The notes: generated by a model not told the origin, from the sequence alone. Counted from the stretch's first letter, positions 32,619 through 47,657 are shown. The stretch: 64,000 nucleotides of DNA from Streptomyces sp. NBC_01571 (GCF_026339875.1 NZ_JAPEPZ010000001.1:3410001-3474000), one strand, 5' to 3'. Made by a program: numbers and translations.

Positions 32619-33673
32619 CACCCCGGCTGCGGACCCTCGCGGCCGTCGCGGGTACGGCCCTGCTCGTCCGGCGCGCACTGCGCCGCCGGATCGGGGCCTC
32701 GCCGCTGTGGCCGCTGCCCGCCCTGGAGGAACCGGTCTCCGGCCGCCCGCGCTCCCGGGCCCTGCGGCTGACGGTCACCGGACACGAGCGGATCGCCGAC
32801 GGTGTCGTACGACTGCGCCTGGAGGGGCCCGGTCTGCCGCGCTGGGAACCCGGCGCCCACCTCGACCTGGTGCTGCCGTCCGGACTCGTACGGCAGTACT
32901 CGCTGTGCGGCGACCCCGCGGACACCTCGTCGTACACCGTCGCGGCACGGCTGGTCGAGGACGGGCGGGGCGGCTCGCGCGAGGTCCACGAACGGCTGCG
33001 GGAGGGCATGACGGTCGAGGTGCGCGGACCGCGCAACCGTTTCCCGCTGGCCCAGGCGCCCGGGTACGTCTTCGTCGCGGGCGGCATCGGGATCACGCCC
33101 CTCCTGCCGATGCTGCGGGCGGTCCAGGGCCGCGCGGACTGGCGGCTGCTGTACGGCGGGCGCACCCGGGCGTCGATGCCGTTCCTGGAGGAGATCGAGA
33201 AGCTGGACCCGGCGCGGGTCACCGTCGTGGCCGAGGACATGGACGGGCGGCCGGACCTCGACACGCTGTTGGCCGGCCTGCCCGAGGGGACGGCCGTCCA
33301 CTGCTGCGGGCCGGAGGGTCTGATGGCGGCCGTCGGGGAGCGGCTGCCGCAGGGGGCCGCACTGCACCTGGAGCGCTTCACTCCGCGCGCCGCGGCCGCG
33401 GGTGACGGCGACACCGCCTTCGAGGTCGAACTGCGCCGCAGCGCACGGACCGTGACCGTGCCGGCCGACTCCACACTGCTCGCCGCCGTACGGGCCGAAC
33501 TGCCCGGCACCCTCTACTCCTGTGAGCAGGGATTCTGCGGAACCTGCCAACAACGCGTCCTGGAGGGCGAGATCGACCACCGGGACGAACTTCTCACGGA
33601 CACGGAGCGTGGCGACTCGATGCTGATCTGTGTGTCGCGGGCACGCGGCGACCGCCTGGTGCTGGACATGTGA
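32615..33673 (+). CDS. PDR/VanB-type oxidoreductase with FMN/NAD and 2Fe-2S domains (352 aa)
   Basis: Three parts in order: flavin domain with RQYSLCGDP (about residue 94), NAD(P)-binding domain with VFVAGGIGITPLLPMLRAV (about 152-170) and CCGPEGLMAAV (about 229), and a C-terminal plant-type ferredoxin domain with Cys cluster CEQGFCGTCQQRVLEGEIDH and a later LICVSRA (four ligand Cys). This is the reductase layout of phthalate dioxygenase reductase/VanB. The GTG start overlaps the upstream stop by 4 nt, so it is coupled to the diiron protein and probably supplies its electrons. The N-terminal hydrophobic stretch could associate with membrane. Confidence 0.86.
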   Translation: MTPRLRTLAAVAGTALLVRRALRRRIGASPLWPLPALEEPVSGRPRSRALRLTVTGHERIADGVVRLRLEGPGLPRWEPGAHLDLVLPSGLVRQYSLCGDPADTSSYTVAARLVEDGRGGSREVHERLREGMTVEVRGPRNRFPLAQAPGYVFVAGGIGITPLLPMLRAVQGRADWRLLYGGRTRASMPFLEEIEKLDPARVTVVAEDMDGRPDLDTLLAGLPEGTAVHCCGPEGLMAAVGERLPQGAALHLERFTPRAAAAGDGDTAFEVELRRSARTVTVPADSTLLAAVRAELPGTLYSCEQGFCGTCQQRVLEGEIDHRDELLTDTERGDSMLICVSRARGDRLVLDM

Positions 33674-33729
33674 ACGCCCCTGGTCGGTCCAGCCCGTTCC
33701 CGGCCGGATCCGATCGGTAAGGTGTTCGC

Positions 33730-34431
33730 ATGACAACCGGGGTACGCCGCAGGATGGGTGTCGAGGAGCGGCGGCAGCAGCTGATCGGCGTCGCCCTCGA
33801 ACTGTTCAGCCGACGCTCGCCCGACGAGGTCTCCATCGACGAGATAGCCTCGGCGGCGGGCATCTCACGACCGTTGGTCTATCACTACTTCCCCGGCAAA
33901 CTCAGCCTGTACGAAGCCGCGTTGCAGCGCGCCGCGGACGATCTCGCGAGTCGGTTCGTGGAGCCGCCGGAGGGGCCGCTGGGCGCGCGGCTGCTGCGGG
34001 TCATGCGCCGGTTCTTCGACTTCGTGGACGATCACGGGCCCGGTTTCTCGGCGTTGATGCGCGGCGGCCCCGCGGTCGGCTCCTCGAAGACCAACGCGCT
34101 CGTCGACGCGGTGCGGCAGGCCGCGTATGTCCAGATCCTGTCGCACCTGAAGGTCGAGAACCCGCCCGTCCGGCTGGAGCTGGTGATCCGCTCGTGGATC
34201 TCGCTGGTCGAGTCGACGGCACTGCTCTGGCTGGACGGCCGGCGGATTCCGCGCGGCGAGCTGGAGGTGCAGCTCGTGCACGACTTCGCGGCGCTGGCCG
34301 CGGTGAGCGCCGCCCGGGACGAGGAGCTGGGCGCGGTGCTGCGCGGTGCGCTCCAGGGCGAGCCGGGCGACGGGCCGTTCACCGACCTCGCCGTCCGGCT
34401 CATCGCGCTGGCCACGCCCCCGAAGGCGTAG
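33730..34431 (+). CDS. TetR-family transcriptional regulator (233 aa)
   Basis: N-terminal TetR helix-turn-helix: EERRQQLIGVALELFSRRSPDEVSIDEIASAAGISRPLVYHYFPGKLSLYEAAL (about residues 14-67). The C-terminal ligand-binding part is helical and uncharacterised. Lies 56 nt after the oxidoreductase gene on the same strand, so it probably regulates that pair as a lipid- or substrate-responsive repressor; that link is inference. Confidence 0.82.
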   Translation: MTTGVRRRMGVEERRQQLIGVALELFSRRSPDEVSIDEIASAAGISRPLVYHYFPGKLSLYEAALQRAADDLASRFVEPPEGPLGARLLRVMRRFFDFVDDHGPGFSALMRGGPAVGSSKTNALVDAVRQAAYVQILSHLKVENPPVRLELVIRSWISLVESTALLWLDGRRIPRGELEVQLVHDFAALAAVSAARDEELGAVLRGALQGEPGDGPFTDLAVRLIALATPPKA

Positions 34432-34440
34432 GCACCCCGG

Positions 34441-34809
34441 TCAGTTCCCGCTCCGCTCCTCGGACTTGCGGTACGAGGGGTCGAGATCGCGGACCTCGGC
34501 GGAGACGTGCAGGACGAGGCCGTCGGCGGGCTCGACGTACTTGCGCAGCAACTCCAGCACCGACTCGGTGAGCCGGACCTTGGTCTCCTCGCTGCGGCCG
34601 GCGAGCAGGGCGAGCGTGACGTGCACGACGGCGTGCCCGTCCGCCTCCGCACCCACCACGTTGTCCCCGGTCGGCCGGAACCGTGTCTTGCACGCCTCGA
34701 TCCGTGCGGCCGCCGTCTCGACCACGACCGGGTGCAGCGCGAGCGCGAATCCGCGCCGGTCGAAGGACTCGTCGAGCGCGCCGGAGTAGTCGACGGTGAT
34801 CTGCGGCAT
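34441..34809 (-). CDS. 5-carboxymethyl-2-hydroxymuconate isomerase-like tautomerase (122 aa)
   Basis: MPQITVDYSGALDESFDRRGFALALHPVVVETAAARIEACKTRFRPTGDNVVG, with N-terminal Pro as the expected catalytic base of the tautomerase superfamily, then GHAVVHVTLALLAGRSEETKVRLTESVLELL. CHMI-like. ATG 34809 is preferred to the GTG at 34815: AGGAG sits 5 nt before it and it puts Pro next to Met. Converges on the TetR gene with 9 nt between stops. Confidence 0.8.
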   Translation of the reverse strand: MPQITVDYSGALDESFDRRGFALALHPVVVETAAARIEACKTRFRPTGDNVVGAEADGHAVVHVTLALLAGRSEETKVRLTESVLELLRKYVEPADGLVLHVSAEVRDLDPSYRKSEERSGN

Positions 34810-34841
34810 GGGCACTCCTGTTCTAGGTCAACGAACTCACC

Positions 34842-36482
34842 TTAGGGCCTGGCCTGGCCCGGCCTGAGCTGGAGTGCCAGCATCGCGACGTCGTCCTCCC
34901 GGTCCTGACCGAAGCGGTCCAGGAGCATGTCGCACAGCGGGCGCACCCCCGGCGGGGCGTCGGCGACGGCCACGCGCAGGCGTTCCATGGAGAGCGCGAG
35001 GTCGGTGCCGCGGGTCTCGATCAGGCCGTCGGTGACCACGAGAAGCCGGTCCGTGGGCTCCAGGAACAGTTCGGTGGGCGTCGGCCGGTTCACCGCGAGA
35101 CCGAGGCCGAGCAGCGGCCCGTGGGCCTTGGCGTAGTCGGCATCGCCCGAACCACGCACGATCAGCGGCGGGATGTGACCCGCGTTGGCGATGCGTACCC
35201 GCCCGGTGTCCGGCTCGACCAGGACCAGACAGACGGTCGCGGTGATCTCGGGGTGGTAGCGCTGGAGCATCCGGTCGAGGCGCTCGGCGAGGACGGCCGG
35301 GTCGCTGTCCTCGACGCAGTAGGCGCGCAGCGCGTGCCGGATCTCGACCATCACGGTGGCCGCGTCCAGCGAGTGACCGACGACGTCGCCGACCGCGGCG
35401 AGGACACCGTCGCCGACGCGCAGCGCCGCGTAGAAGTCGCCGCCGATCTCGGCCTGCTGGGACGCGGGTTCGTAGCGCACCGCGATGTCGACGCCGGGCA
35501 GGTCGGGCAGCTTGTCCGGCTGGGGCAGGAAGCTGCGCTGCAGGGTGAGGGCGACATGGCGCTCGACCTGGTACATCAGCAGCGGCTCGGCGGCGAGCGC
35601 GGTGGCCTGGGCGAGCCGTGCCACCCCGGCCTCGTCGGCGGGGCTCTGGGGGCGCGAGTCGCGTACCGGCGTCGCCAGGCACACCGGCGCCTTGCCGCCC
35701 TGGGCCAGCACCAGCCGGGCGTCGTCCTGGACGCCGGGCCGGAAGAACCCGGCGGGCCACAGCGGCGAGTGGACGACGGTGCGGTGCACGACGGCCCTGC
35801 CCGCTCCGAGCCTGCCGATCACCCGGGCCACTGCGTCGTGCGCCTCGCGGTCGGGCAGCGCGAGGGCGATCCGCTTCGGGGACATGCCCCGGTACAGCTC
35901 GCCCTCCGGGCCGAGGACGAACACGACGGCCGGCAGGCCGGTGAGCCGGGCGGTGCCCTCGGCGGCAGCCTCGACGAGCTCGTCGAGGCTGCGTGCGGCC
36001 TGGACGGTGACGATCGTCTCGGACAGCAGGGTCAGCCGCCGTATCAGCGCCTGGTCGTCCGCCCGCAGCCGGGCCGCGCGCACCACGGTCCGTACGACCG
36101 TCCGGATCTCCTCCGGCTCGGCCGGCACCGTCAGACAGGCCTCGGCGCCCGAGTCCAGGCTGCGGCGGCGGTCGTCCGGGGCCGCGCCGGCTGCCGAGAG
36201 GTGTACGACGGGCACCGCGGCCAGAGTCTGATGCGCCTTGAGCCGGCGGCAGAGTTCGAAGCCGGTCATGTCCCGCAGCCGCACGTCGACGAGAAGCACG
36301 TCCGGCAGGGTGCCCTCGCGCAGCCGGGTGTCGAGTTCGCGCAGTGCCTCCGCGGCGGTGGCGACGGGAACGACCTCGTGACCTGCGCGGCGCAGCAGCG
36401 CGCTGACGGCGAGCCGGTCGTCCGGCACGCCGCCGACGACCAGCACGGTGGTCGTCCCGTTCCTTCTGCTGTTGCCGTCCAA
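34842..36482 (-). CDS. REC-GAF-PP2C (SpoIIE-type) phosphatase (546 aa)
   Basis: Receiver domain (about residues 10-125) with acidic pocket and phospho-acceptor in DVLLVDVRLRDMTGFELC (Asp near 62). A middle GAF-like region (about 150-300, LVEAAAEGTARLTGLPAVVFVLG...) precedes a C-terminal PP2C/SpoIIE domain (about 330-545) with metal motifs AEIGGDFYAALRVGDGVLAAVGDVVGHSLDAA and DRLLVVTDGLIETRG, DDVAMLAL. It is a response-regulator phosphatase of the type controlling anti-anti-sigma factors; no partner kinase/antagonist lies alongside. The start appears to be TTG 36482 with GAGG 10 nt upstream; a downstream GTG is possible. Confidence 0.82.
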   Translation of the reverse strand: MDGNSRRNGTTTVLVVGGVPDDRLAVSALLRRAGHEVVPVATAAEALRELDTRLREGTLPDVLLVDVRLRDMTGFELCRRLKAHQTLAAVPVVHLSAAGAAPDDRRRSLDSGAEACLTVPAEPEEIRTVVRTVVRAARLRADDQALIRRLTLLSETIVTVQAARSLDELVEAAAEGTARLTGLPAVVFVLGPEGELYRGMSPKRIALALPDREAHDAVARVIGRLGAGRAVVHRTVVHSPLWPAGFFRPGVQDDARLVLAQGGKAPVCLATPVRDSRPQSPADEAGVARLAQATALAAEPLLMYQVERHVALTLQRSFLPQPDKLPDLPGVDIAVRYEPASQQAEIGGDFYAALRVGDGVLAAVGDVVGHSLDAATVMVEIRHALRAYCVEDSDPAVLAERLDRMLQRYHPEITATVCLVLVEPDTGRVRIANAGHIPPLIVRGSGDADYAKAHGPLLGLGLAVNRPTPTELFLEPTDRLLVVTDGLIETRGTDLALSMERLRVAVADAPPGVRPLCDMLLDRFGQDREDDVAMLALQLRPGQARP

Positions 36483-36502
36483 CTGAGCGCCTCGGGCATG
36501 CC

Positions 36503-36536
36503 GGTGGGGCGGACCGGGTTCCCGGTCCGCCCCACC
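36503..36536 (-). terminator. Terminator downstream of the pullulanase gene
   Basis: Perfect 16-bp stem (36503-36518 with 36521-36536) closed by two bases, 15 nt past the pullulanase stop and upstream of the PP2C gene. Confidence 0.82.
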
Positions 36537-36551
36537 AAGGTAATGCCCTTG

Positions 36552-41954
<5,403 letters not shown>

Positions 41955-42048
41955 CGGTGTGAACTCCTAGCGATTACGGCGCATATGGGTCCGACCCCGC
42001 GCTGCGTTCCGGCTCCGGTGCCGAACGCCCGCGTGACCGTATCGCTCA

Positions 42049-42078
42049 CGCAAGGTTTACAGCAAGAGTCTTGCAAGG
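42049..42078. promoter_or_regulatory. Candidate MalR operator upstream of pullulanase gene
   Basis: CAAGGTTTACAGCAAG followed by an inverted TCTTGCAAGG, 95-125 nt upstream of the pullulanase start. On the minus strand it is three CTTGC units. The same elements recur near the amylase and malE starts. MalR/Reg1 control of amylolytic genes is established in Streptomyces; this binding site is inferred. Confidence 0.5.
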
Positions 42079-42092
42079 TGCGGAAAGACTTT

Positions 42093-43475
42093 TCAGCAGC
42101 TGGACTTGCCCGCGTACAGGGCGAGTGCCGTGTTGGCGCCCAGCGTCGCCGTGAACTGTCCCGAACCGTTCACCGTGACCTGCGTGTTGTTCTGCACGTT
42201 GCAGTAGGTGCCTGCCGCGAGGGACGTCGTGTACGTCCGACTCAGCGAGGAGGTCTCGTGGTTGATGGCGACGAAGCCCTTGCTGCCGCGGCCGAAGGCG
42301 ATGGCGTCGTTGCCGTCGTCCCACCAGTCGGTCAGGGACTGTCCGCGGGTGGCGTTGCGGAAGGCCACCATCGACTTGATCTCGGGCCAGGCGTGCTGGC
42401 ACTTCCAGCCGTCCTGCCAGCAGGCGTTGACAGTGCCGCCGTTGGGCGGACCGGCGTCCGCGTCGGACCACTCGTAGCCGGAGTTGATGTCCGGGGCGCC
42501 GTACGGGTAGGCCAGCATGAAGACGTTGGCGAGCGTGTAGTTCGCCCCGTCCTTGTAGTTCAGGGTCGAGCCGTTGCGCTCGGTGTCGTGGTTGTCGACG
42601 AAGACGGCCGCGACGGAGCTGCCCATATAGCCCCAGCCCTCGCCGTAGTTCTTCAGATACGCGAGGTTCTCGTTGTTGAAGACCCGCTTGAGGTCGTACG
42701 CGTACCGGAACTCCTGGACGTCCCCGTTGCCGGTGTACTCGGTGGGCTGGACCGCCTCGCCGGAACCGTAGATGACCTCCTGCTTCCAGTACACGGACGG
42801 ATTGCTCAGCCGGGACTTGATGTTGGCGAGGTCGGCCGCCGGTATGTGCTTGGCGGCGTCGATGCGGAAGCCGTCGACGCCGTACCCGAGCAGGGTGTTC
42901 ATGTACCCGGCGATGGTGGACCGGACGTACTCCTCGCCGGTGTCCAGGTCGGCGAGACCGACGAGTTCGCAGTTCTGGACGTTGGCGCGGTTGGTGTAGT
43001 CGCTGATCGTCGCCGTGCAGTCGTCCATGTCGTACGAGGAGTACAGGCCCGGGTAGTTGTACTTCGTGTACGAGGACCCGCCGGTTCCGGTGCCGGATCC
43101 GGCCGCCATGTGGTTGATCACCGTGTCCGTCACGACCTTCACCCCGGCCGCGTGGCAGGTGCTGACCATGTTCCTGAAGGCGGTGGCGTCACCGAGCCGT
43201 CCGGCGATCTTGTAGCTCACGGGCTGGTAGGAGGTCCACCACTGCGAGCCCTGTATGTGCTCGGCGGGCGGGGACACCTGGACGTAGCCGTAGCCGGCCG
43301 GGCCCAGCGTGTTGGTGCACTCCTTGGCGACGGAGTCGAACTTCCACTCGAACAGGACGGCGGTGACGTCCTTGGTGCCGGGCGGGGAGGCCTGGGCGGT
43401 ACCGGTGGGCAGGACCACCGAGGCCGCCATGCCCGCGGCGAGCGCGAGCGCGGTGGCAAGAGTTCTCTTGGCCAT
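42093..43475 (-). CDS. Secreted alpha-amylase, GH13 (460 aa)
   Basis: Signal peptide ([29 protein letters not shown], cleavage about 29). (beta/alpha)8 barrel with [11 protein letters not shown] (region I), [10 protein letters not shown] (nucleophile Asp near 203), YGSGEAVQ (Glu near 239) and [11 protein letters not shown] (Asp near 295), all intact. About 90 C-terminal residues form domain C; no starch-binding CBM20 domain follows, unlike some Streptomyces amylases. ATG 43475 follows GGAG. Promoter region holds CTTGC elements, suggesting MalR control. Confidence 0.93.
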   Translation of the reverse strand: MAKRTLATALALAAGMAASVVLPTGTAQASPPGTKDVTAVLFEWKFDSVAKECTNTLGPAGYGYVQVSPPAEHIQGSQWWTSYQPVSYKIAGRLGDATAFRNMVSTCHAAGVKVVTDTVINHMAAGSGTGTGGSSYTKYNYPGLYSSYDMDDCTATISDYTNRANVQNCELVGLADLDTGEEYVRSTIAGYMNTLLGYGVDGFRIDAAKHIPAADLANIKSRLSNPSVYWKQEVIYGSGEAVQPTEYTGNGDVQEFRYAYDLKRVFNNENLAYLKNYGEGWGYMGSSVAAVFVDNHDTERNGSTLNYKDGANYTLANVFMLAYPYGAPDINSGYEWSDADAGPPNGGTVNACWQDGWKCQHAWPEIKSMVAFRNATRGQSLTDWWDDGNDAIAFGRGSKGFVAINHETSSLSRTYTTSLAAGTYCNVQNNTQVTVNGSGQFTATLGANTALALYAGKSSC

Positions 43476-43603
43476 GTCATCTCCTGCACGTCGTTGTGCG
43501 GTGGGGGTGTACGGGTGCGGGTGACCGGGGCTCCGGGGTGCAAGTGGGGGGCCCTGGAAGGAAGTTGCCCAGTAAATCAGTCGGGCGTGAGCCGGAACGT
43601 ATC

Positions 43604-43628
43604 CCTTGCCGCCAAGTTTCAGCAAGAT
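43604..43628. promoter_or_regulatory. Candidate MalR operator upstream of amylase gene
   Basis: CTTGCCGCCAAG followed by TTTCAGCAAGATG about 129-153 nt upstream of the amylase ATG. The segment CAAGTTTCAGCAAGA resembles CAAGGTTTACAGCAAGA at the pullulanase site. Confidence 0.48.
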
Positions 43629-43655
43629 GTCGTAAGGAATTTCAGCGCGTAAAAA

Positions 43656-43691
43656 AGTGGTGCCCCGGTCCAGGAGGACCGGGGCACCACT
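43656..43691 (-). terminator. Rho-independent terminator after aglA
   Basis: Perfect 16-bp stem (43656-43671 with 43676-43691), 4-nt loop, 20 nt past the aglA stop. It is followed on the minus strand by a run of Ts (the AAAAAA just left of the stem), a canonical arrangement uncommon in this genome. Confidence 0.85.
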
Positions 43692-43711
43692 CAGCCGTCG
43701 TGGCGGGAGGG

Positions 43712-45391
43712 TCAGGCTGCCCACCACACGGTCGTGTCGGCCGGCAGCTTCGCCTCGCCGTCCCGCGACAGGGTCACCTCGCCGCTCGCGACGAGCACCC
43801 TGCCGTACGCCGGAACGGTCACGGACTCGCTCCCGGTGTTCGCGGTGCAGACGAACGCGCCCCGGCGGAAGGCGAGGACACCGTCCGGCGCATCCAGCCA
43901 GCTGACGGTGTCGCCCGCCCCGAGGTCGGACCGCTCGCGCCGCACGGCGAGCGCGTCGCGGTACAGCTCCAGCGTGGAGCCGGCCACACCGGTCTGTGCC
44001 TCGATGCTCAGCTCCGCCCACTCGGCGGGCTGCGGCAGCCAGCTGCCGCCGCTGCCGAAACCGTACGAGGAACCCGTCCGGGTCCACGGGATCGGCACCC
44101 GGCAGCCGTCGCGGAAGCCGTCCTGGCCGGCGCCCCGGAAGTAGGCGGGGTCCTGGCGCACCTCGTCGGGCAGGTCGACGACGTCGGGCAGGCCGAGCTC
44201 CTCGCCCTGGTAGAGGTAGGCGGAGCCCGGCAGCGCCAGCATCAGCAGGGTCGCCGCGCGGGCCCGGCGCAGCCCGAGCTCCCGGTCGCCCGCGGTGCGG
44301 ATCTGGGTGCCGAGGCCCGCCTCGTTGGCGAACCGGGTGGCGTGCCGGGTCACGTCGTGGTTGGACAGCACCCAGGTGGAGGGGGCGCCGACCGGGCGCA
44401 TCGCGTCGAGGGTGCGGTCGATGACGGAACGCAGCTCGGCCGCGTCCCAGTGGGTGCCCAGGTACTGGAAGTTGAAGGCCTGGTGCAGCTCGTCGGGACG
44501 CACGTAGTTCGCGGTGCGCTCGATCGTCGGGGTCCACGCCTCCGCGACGAAGATGCGCTCGCCCGAGTACTCGTCGAGGATCGTGCGCCACTGCCGGTAC
44601 ACGTCGTGCACGCCGTCCTGGTCGAAGAACGGCATGACATCGTTGCCCAGCAGCTTCAGCTGGTCGTGGTCGCCGAGGTCCGGCAGTCCCTCCGCCTTCA
44701 CCAGTCCGTGCGCGACGTCGATACGGAAGCCGTCGACGCCCATGTCGAGCCAGAACCGCAGGATCGAGCGGAACTCGTCGCCCACGGCCGGGTGTTCCCA
44801 GTTGAAGTCCGGCTGCTCGGGCGCGAAGAGGTGCAGGTACCACTCGCCGGGGGTGCCGTCCGGCTCGGTGACCCGGGTCCAGGCGGGGCCGCCGAAGATG
44901 GACTCCCAGTCGTTGGGCGGCAGTTCGCCGTCCGCGCCCTTGCCGGGACGGAAGTGGTAGCGGTCGCGCAGGTCGGAGCCGGGGCCCTCGCGCAGGGCGC
45001 GCTTGAACCACTCGTGCTGGTCGGAGGAGTGGTTGGGAACGAGGTCGACGATGATCCGCAGGCCGAGGTCGTGGGCGTCACGGATGAGGCCGTCGGCGTC
45101 CAGGAGACTGCCGAACATGGGGTCGACGGCCCGGTAGTCCGCCACGTCGTATCCGGCGTCGGCCTGCGGCGAGGCGTAGAAGGGACTGAGCCACACGGCG
45201 TCCACACCGAGGTCGCGCAGGTATGGCAGTCGGGTACGTACGCCCTCCAGGTCGCCCATGCCGTCGCCGTTGCTGTCGGCGAAGCTGCGCGGATAGACCT
45301 GGTAGATCACCGCGTCGCGCCACCAGTCGCGACGGGCGGCGACGGTGGCGAGGGCGGAGTTCGGGGCCTGGTCGGCGGAGTGCTGGCTCAT
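43712..45391 (-). CDS. aglA: Alpha-glucosidase, GH13 (559 aa)
   Basis: Cytosolic exo-acting GH13: no signal peptide. [28 protein letters not shown] is the oligo-1,6-/alpha-glucosidase N-terminus. [10 protein letters not shown] (Asp near 222), VAEAWTP (Glu near 284) and [13 protein letters not shown] (Asp near 343) give the catalytic set. It would split maltose and maltodextrins imported by MalEFG. ATG 45391. It lies 230 nt after malG, in the same orientation, with a large hairpin between. Confidence 0.92.
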   Translation of the reverse strand: MSQHSADQAPNSALATVAARRDWWRDAVIYQVYPRSFADSNGDGMGDLEGVRTRLPYLRDLGVDAVWLSPFYASPQADAGYDVADYRAVDPMFGSLLDADGLIRDAHDLGLRIIVDLVPNHSSDQHEWFKRALREGPGSDLRDRYHFRPGKGADGELPPNDWESIFGGPAWTRVTEPDGTPGEWYLHLFAPEQPDFNWEHPAVGDEFRSILRFWLDMGVDGFRIDVAHGLVKAEGLPDLGDHDQLKLLGNDVMPFFDQDGVHDVYRQWRTILDEYSGERIFVAEAWTPTIERTANYVRPDELHQAFNFQYLGTHWDAAELRSVIDRTLDAMRPVGAPSTWVLSNHDVTRHATRFANEAGLGTQIRTAGDRELGLRRARAATLLMLALPGSAYLYQGEELGLPDVVDLPDEVRQDPAYFRGAGQDGFRDGCRVPIPWTRTGSSYGFGSGGSWLPQPAEWAELSIEAQTGVAGSTLELYRDALAVRRERSDLGAGDTVSWLDAPDGVLAFRRGAFVCTANTGSESVTVPAYGRVLVASGEVTLSRDGEAKLPADTTVWWAA

Positions 45392-45621
45392 GGCGTCCTT
45401 GATGCGGTGGGGGTCCCCCCGCTCGGGCGAAGCCGAGAGGGGGGAGGAGTTCGAGGTGGGATCTCCCCCTCCGCCCCGGGCGGGGCCCGGGGCTCGGCGA
45501 GGGAGGTGCGTCGTCGGGGTGGCGGAACGAGGCGGCCGCGGTGCCGGCGGGGTCGGATGGACACCGCGGCCGCCACCCGCGCGCGACGAGCGCGCGGGAG
45601 CCTGGGGGCTTCCCGGGCGGG
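45392..45621. other. 230-bp malG-aglA gap with hairpin repeat
   Basis: Contains GGGGGTCCCCCC, then a CTCGGGCGAAGCCGAG hairpin and a GGGGGGAGGAG end, a widespread Streptomyces intergenic repeat, and a GC-rich Pro-codon-like stretch without a gene. No CTTGC elements seen. It may reduce read-through from malG into aglA. Confidence 0.5.
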
Positions 45622-46530
45622 TCAGCCCTTCGTGCCGCCGGCGGTGAGTCCGGTGACGAGGTTCTTCTGCACGAGGTAGAAGAACGCCGAGACGGGTATC
45701 GCGATGAGCACCGCCGTGGCGGCCATCAGGTTGCGCTGCGCGTCGTGCTCGCTGACGAAGCTCTGCAGGCCGACCGCGAAGGTGTACTTCGAGTCGTCGA
45801 GCATGAACGTGGAGGCGAACGCGACCTCACCGAAGGCGGTGATGAAGTTGTAGAAGGCGGCGACCGCGAGGCCCGGCTTGGCGAGCGGCAGGATCAGCCG
45901 GAAGAAGGTGCCGAAGGGGCTCAGCCCGTCGACGCGTCCGGCCTCGTCGATCTCGAACGGGATGGTGTCGAAGTAGCCCTTGAGCAGCCAGGCGCTGTAG
46001 GGCACCGCCGTCGAGCAGTAGACGAGGATCAGGCCGAAGTAGGAGTCGATGAGCTGCAGGTCCGAGAGGATCTGGTACATCGGCACGATCAGCACGGCGA
46101 TCGGGAACATCTGCGTGACCAGCAGGACCCACATGAACTTCTTGTAGCCGGGGAAACGCATGCGCGAGACCGCGTACCCGGTGGTGGCCGCGACCATCAC
46201 ACCGATGACCGTGGTGCCGAGCGAGACGACGAGCGAGCTCTTCATCCACTCGAAGAAGTTCGTGTGCTGGAGCACGAAGGAGTAGTTGTCGAACGTCATC
46301 TTGTCCCAGATGCGTCCGGGATGCAGGTAGTCGTCCTTGTCCGGGCCGAGGGACAGGAAGATCAGCCAGGCGATCGGGAAGAGCGCGATCAGGCTCGCGA
46401 CGATCAGGATGCCGTGGGAGGTGAGCGAGCCGACGAGCCCGCGCTCCCCGCGTCGGCGGCCCCGGACGGACGGTTCTCCGTGCGCGGGGACCTGCTCGGC
46501 CGGAGACGTCCGAAGGGTGGTGGTACTCAT
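45622..46530 (-). CDS. malG: Maltose/maltodextrin ABC transporter permease MalG (302 aa)
   Basis: Six hydrophobic helices, and the inner-membrane permease EAA loop VDGLSPFGTFFRLILPLAKPGLAVA (about residues 210-235, EAGRVDG..). The N-terminus is long and Arg-rich. Family MalG/CarbI-type. ATG 46530 (MSTTTLRTSPAEQ) was chosen over an upstream start that overlaps malF. It lies 13 nt after malF. No ATPase gene is in the locus; Streptomyces carbohydrate importers commonly share the distant MsiK ATPase. Confidence 0.92.
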   Translation of the reverse strand: MSTTTLRTSPAEQVPAHGEPSVRGRRRGERGLVGSLTSHGILIVASLIALFPIAWLIFLSLGPDKDDYLHPGRIWDKMTFDNYSFVLQHTNFFEWMKSSLVVSLGTTVIGVMVAATTGYAVSRMRFPGYKKFMWVLLVTQMFPIAVLIVPMYQILSDLQLIDSYFGLILVYCSTAVPYSAWLLKGYFDTIPFEIDEAGRVDGLSPFGTFFRLILPLAKPGLAVAAFYNFITAFGEVAFASTFMLDDSKYTFAVGLQSFVSEHDAQRNLMAATAVLIAIPVSAFFYLVQKNLVTGLTAGGTKG

Positions 46531-46543
46531 GGAGACTCCCGCC

Positions 46544-47548
46544 TCAGATCGCGAGCTGCTGGTCATTGCGGTTCAGCCAGCGGCGGTAGAAGGAGGTGAA
46601 GACGACGAGGATGGCCAGCAGCAGCATGCCGTAGGCGGCCGACTGCGCGAAGTCACGCGGCTGCTGTCCGAAGCCGAGGTAGTAGGCCCAGGTGACCAGG
46701 ATCTGCGCGTCCGGCGCGGTGTTGCCGAACAGCAGGAAGATCACGGCGAACTGGTTGAACGTCCAGATGATGCCGAGCAGGACGACGGTGGAACTGACCG
46801 ACCGCAGGCCCGGCAGGGTGACGTAGCGGAACTGCTGCCAGGCGTTCGCGCCGTCCATCTCCGCGGCCTCGTACAGCGTGCCGTCGATGGACTGCAGGCC
46901 GCCGAGGAGCGAGACCATCATGAAGGGCACACCGCACCAGGTGTTGACCATGATCGCCGCGAACCGCTGCCAGAAGGTGTCCTCCAGCCACAGCGGCGAC
47001 GGCAGGTGCACCGCGTCGAGCATGGAGTTGATGATGCCGCCGTCCGCCAGCATGAAGCGCCAGCCGAAGACGGTGACGAACGTCGGCACGGCCCAGGGCA
47101 GCACCAGGAGCAGCCGGTAGAAGGTGCGGCCGCGCAGCTTCTGGTTGAGCAGCAGGGCGAGACCGAGCCCGATGCAGTAGTGGAGGGCCACACAGAGCAC
47201 CGTCCACACGATGGTCCAGATGAAGTGCGACCAGAAGCGGTCGTACGACGTCGGGCCCCACAGGATGTCCTTGTAGTTGTCGAGGCCGATGAACTTGTAG
47301 GTGGCGTCGATGTGGTTGACGCCGATCGTGCGGGCGGAGTTGAGGCTGTTGGCGTCCGTGAGCGTCAGGTAGAGGCCCCGCACCAGCGGATACAGCACCA
47401 GTCCGCCGAGCACGACGACCACCGGGGCGATCATCGCGTACGCGTACCAGTACTTCTGGTACCCGCGCTTGAGACGCTGGAGCCGACCGGGGCGTGACCC
47501 GCGGTCACCGACACGCTTTCCGGTCGCTCGGTCGATGGCGACTGTCAT
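46544..47548 (-). CDS. malF: Maltose/maltodextrin ABC transporter permease MalF (334 aa)
   Basis: Sugar-transport permease with about six helices (first near residues 38-62) and EAA motif YEAAEMDGANAWQQFRYVTLPGLRSVSS (about 230-257). It pairs with MalG as the membrane channel for MalE-delivered maltodextrins. ATG 47548. It lacks the large periplasmic P2 loop of E. coli MalF, as expected in Gram-positives. Preceded by a large hairpin that separates it from malE. Confidence 0.92.
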   Translation of the reverse strand: MTVAIDRATGKRVGDRGSRPGRLQRLKRGYQKYWYAYAMIAPVVVVLGGLVLYPLVRGLYLTLTDANSLNSARTIGVNHIDATYKFIGLDNYKDILWGPTSYDRFWSHFIWTIVWTVLCVALHYCIGLGLALLLNQKLRGRTFYRLLLVLPWAVPTFVTVFGWRFMLADGGIINSMLDAVHLPSPLWLEDTFWQRFAAIMVNTWCGVPFMMVSLLGGLQSIDGTLYEAAEMDGANAWQQFRYVTLPGLRSVSSTVVLLGIIWTFNQFAVIFLLFGNTAPDAQILVTWAYYLGFGQQPRDFAQSAAYGMLLLAILVVFTSFYRRWLNRNDQQLAI

Positions 47549-47595
47549 GGTTCGACACCTTCTGGAAGATCAGGGTTGGGGCCGTGCGCACGCCG

Positions 47596-47651
47596 GTGGC
47601 CGTCGGATCCCCTCCCGTTCCCCGGGGTCCGGGAGGGGATCCGACGGCCAC
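47596..47651 (-). terminator. 21-bp hairpin between malE and malF
   Basis: Perfect 21-bp arms (47596-47616 and 47631-47651) around a 14-nt loop containing CCCCGGGG, 6 nt past malE. It probably stabilises malE mRNA or partially terminates, giving more binding protein than permease, as known for many binding-protein operons. Confidence 0.75.
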
Positions 47652-47657
47652 ACGGAC

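Noticed and set aside
32559..33736. Minus-strand open frame opposite the oxidoreductase
   Set aside because: Antisense to the FMN/NAD/2Fe-2S protein; no motifs.
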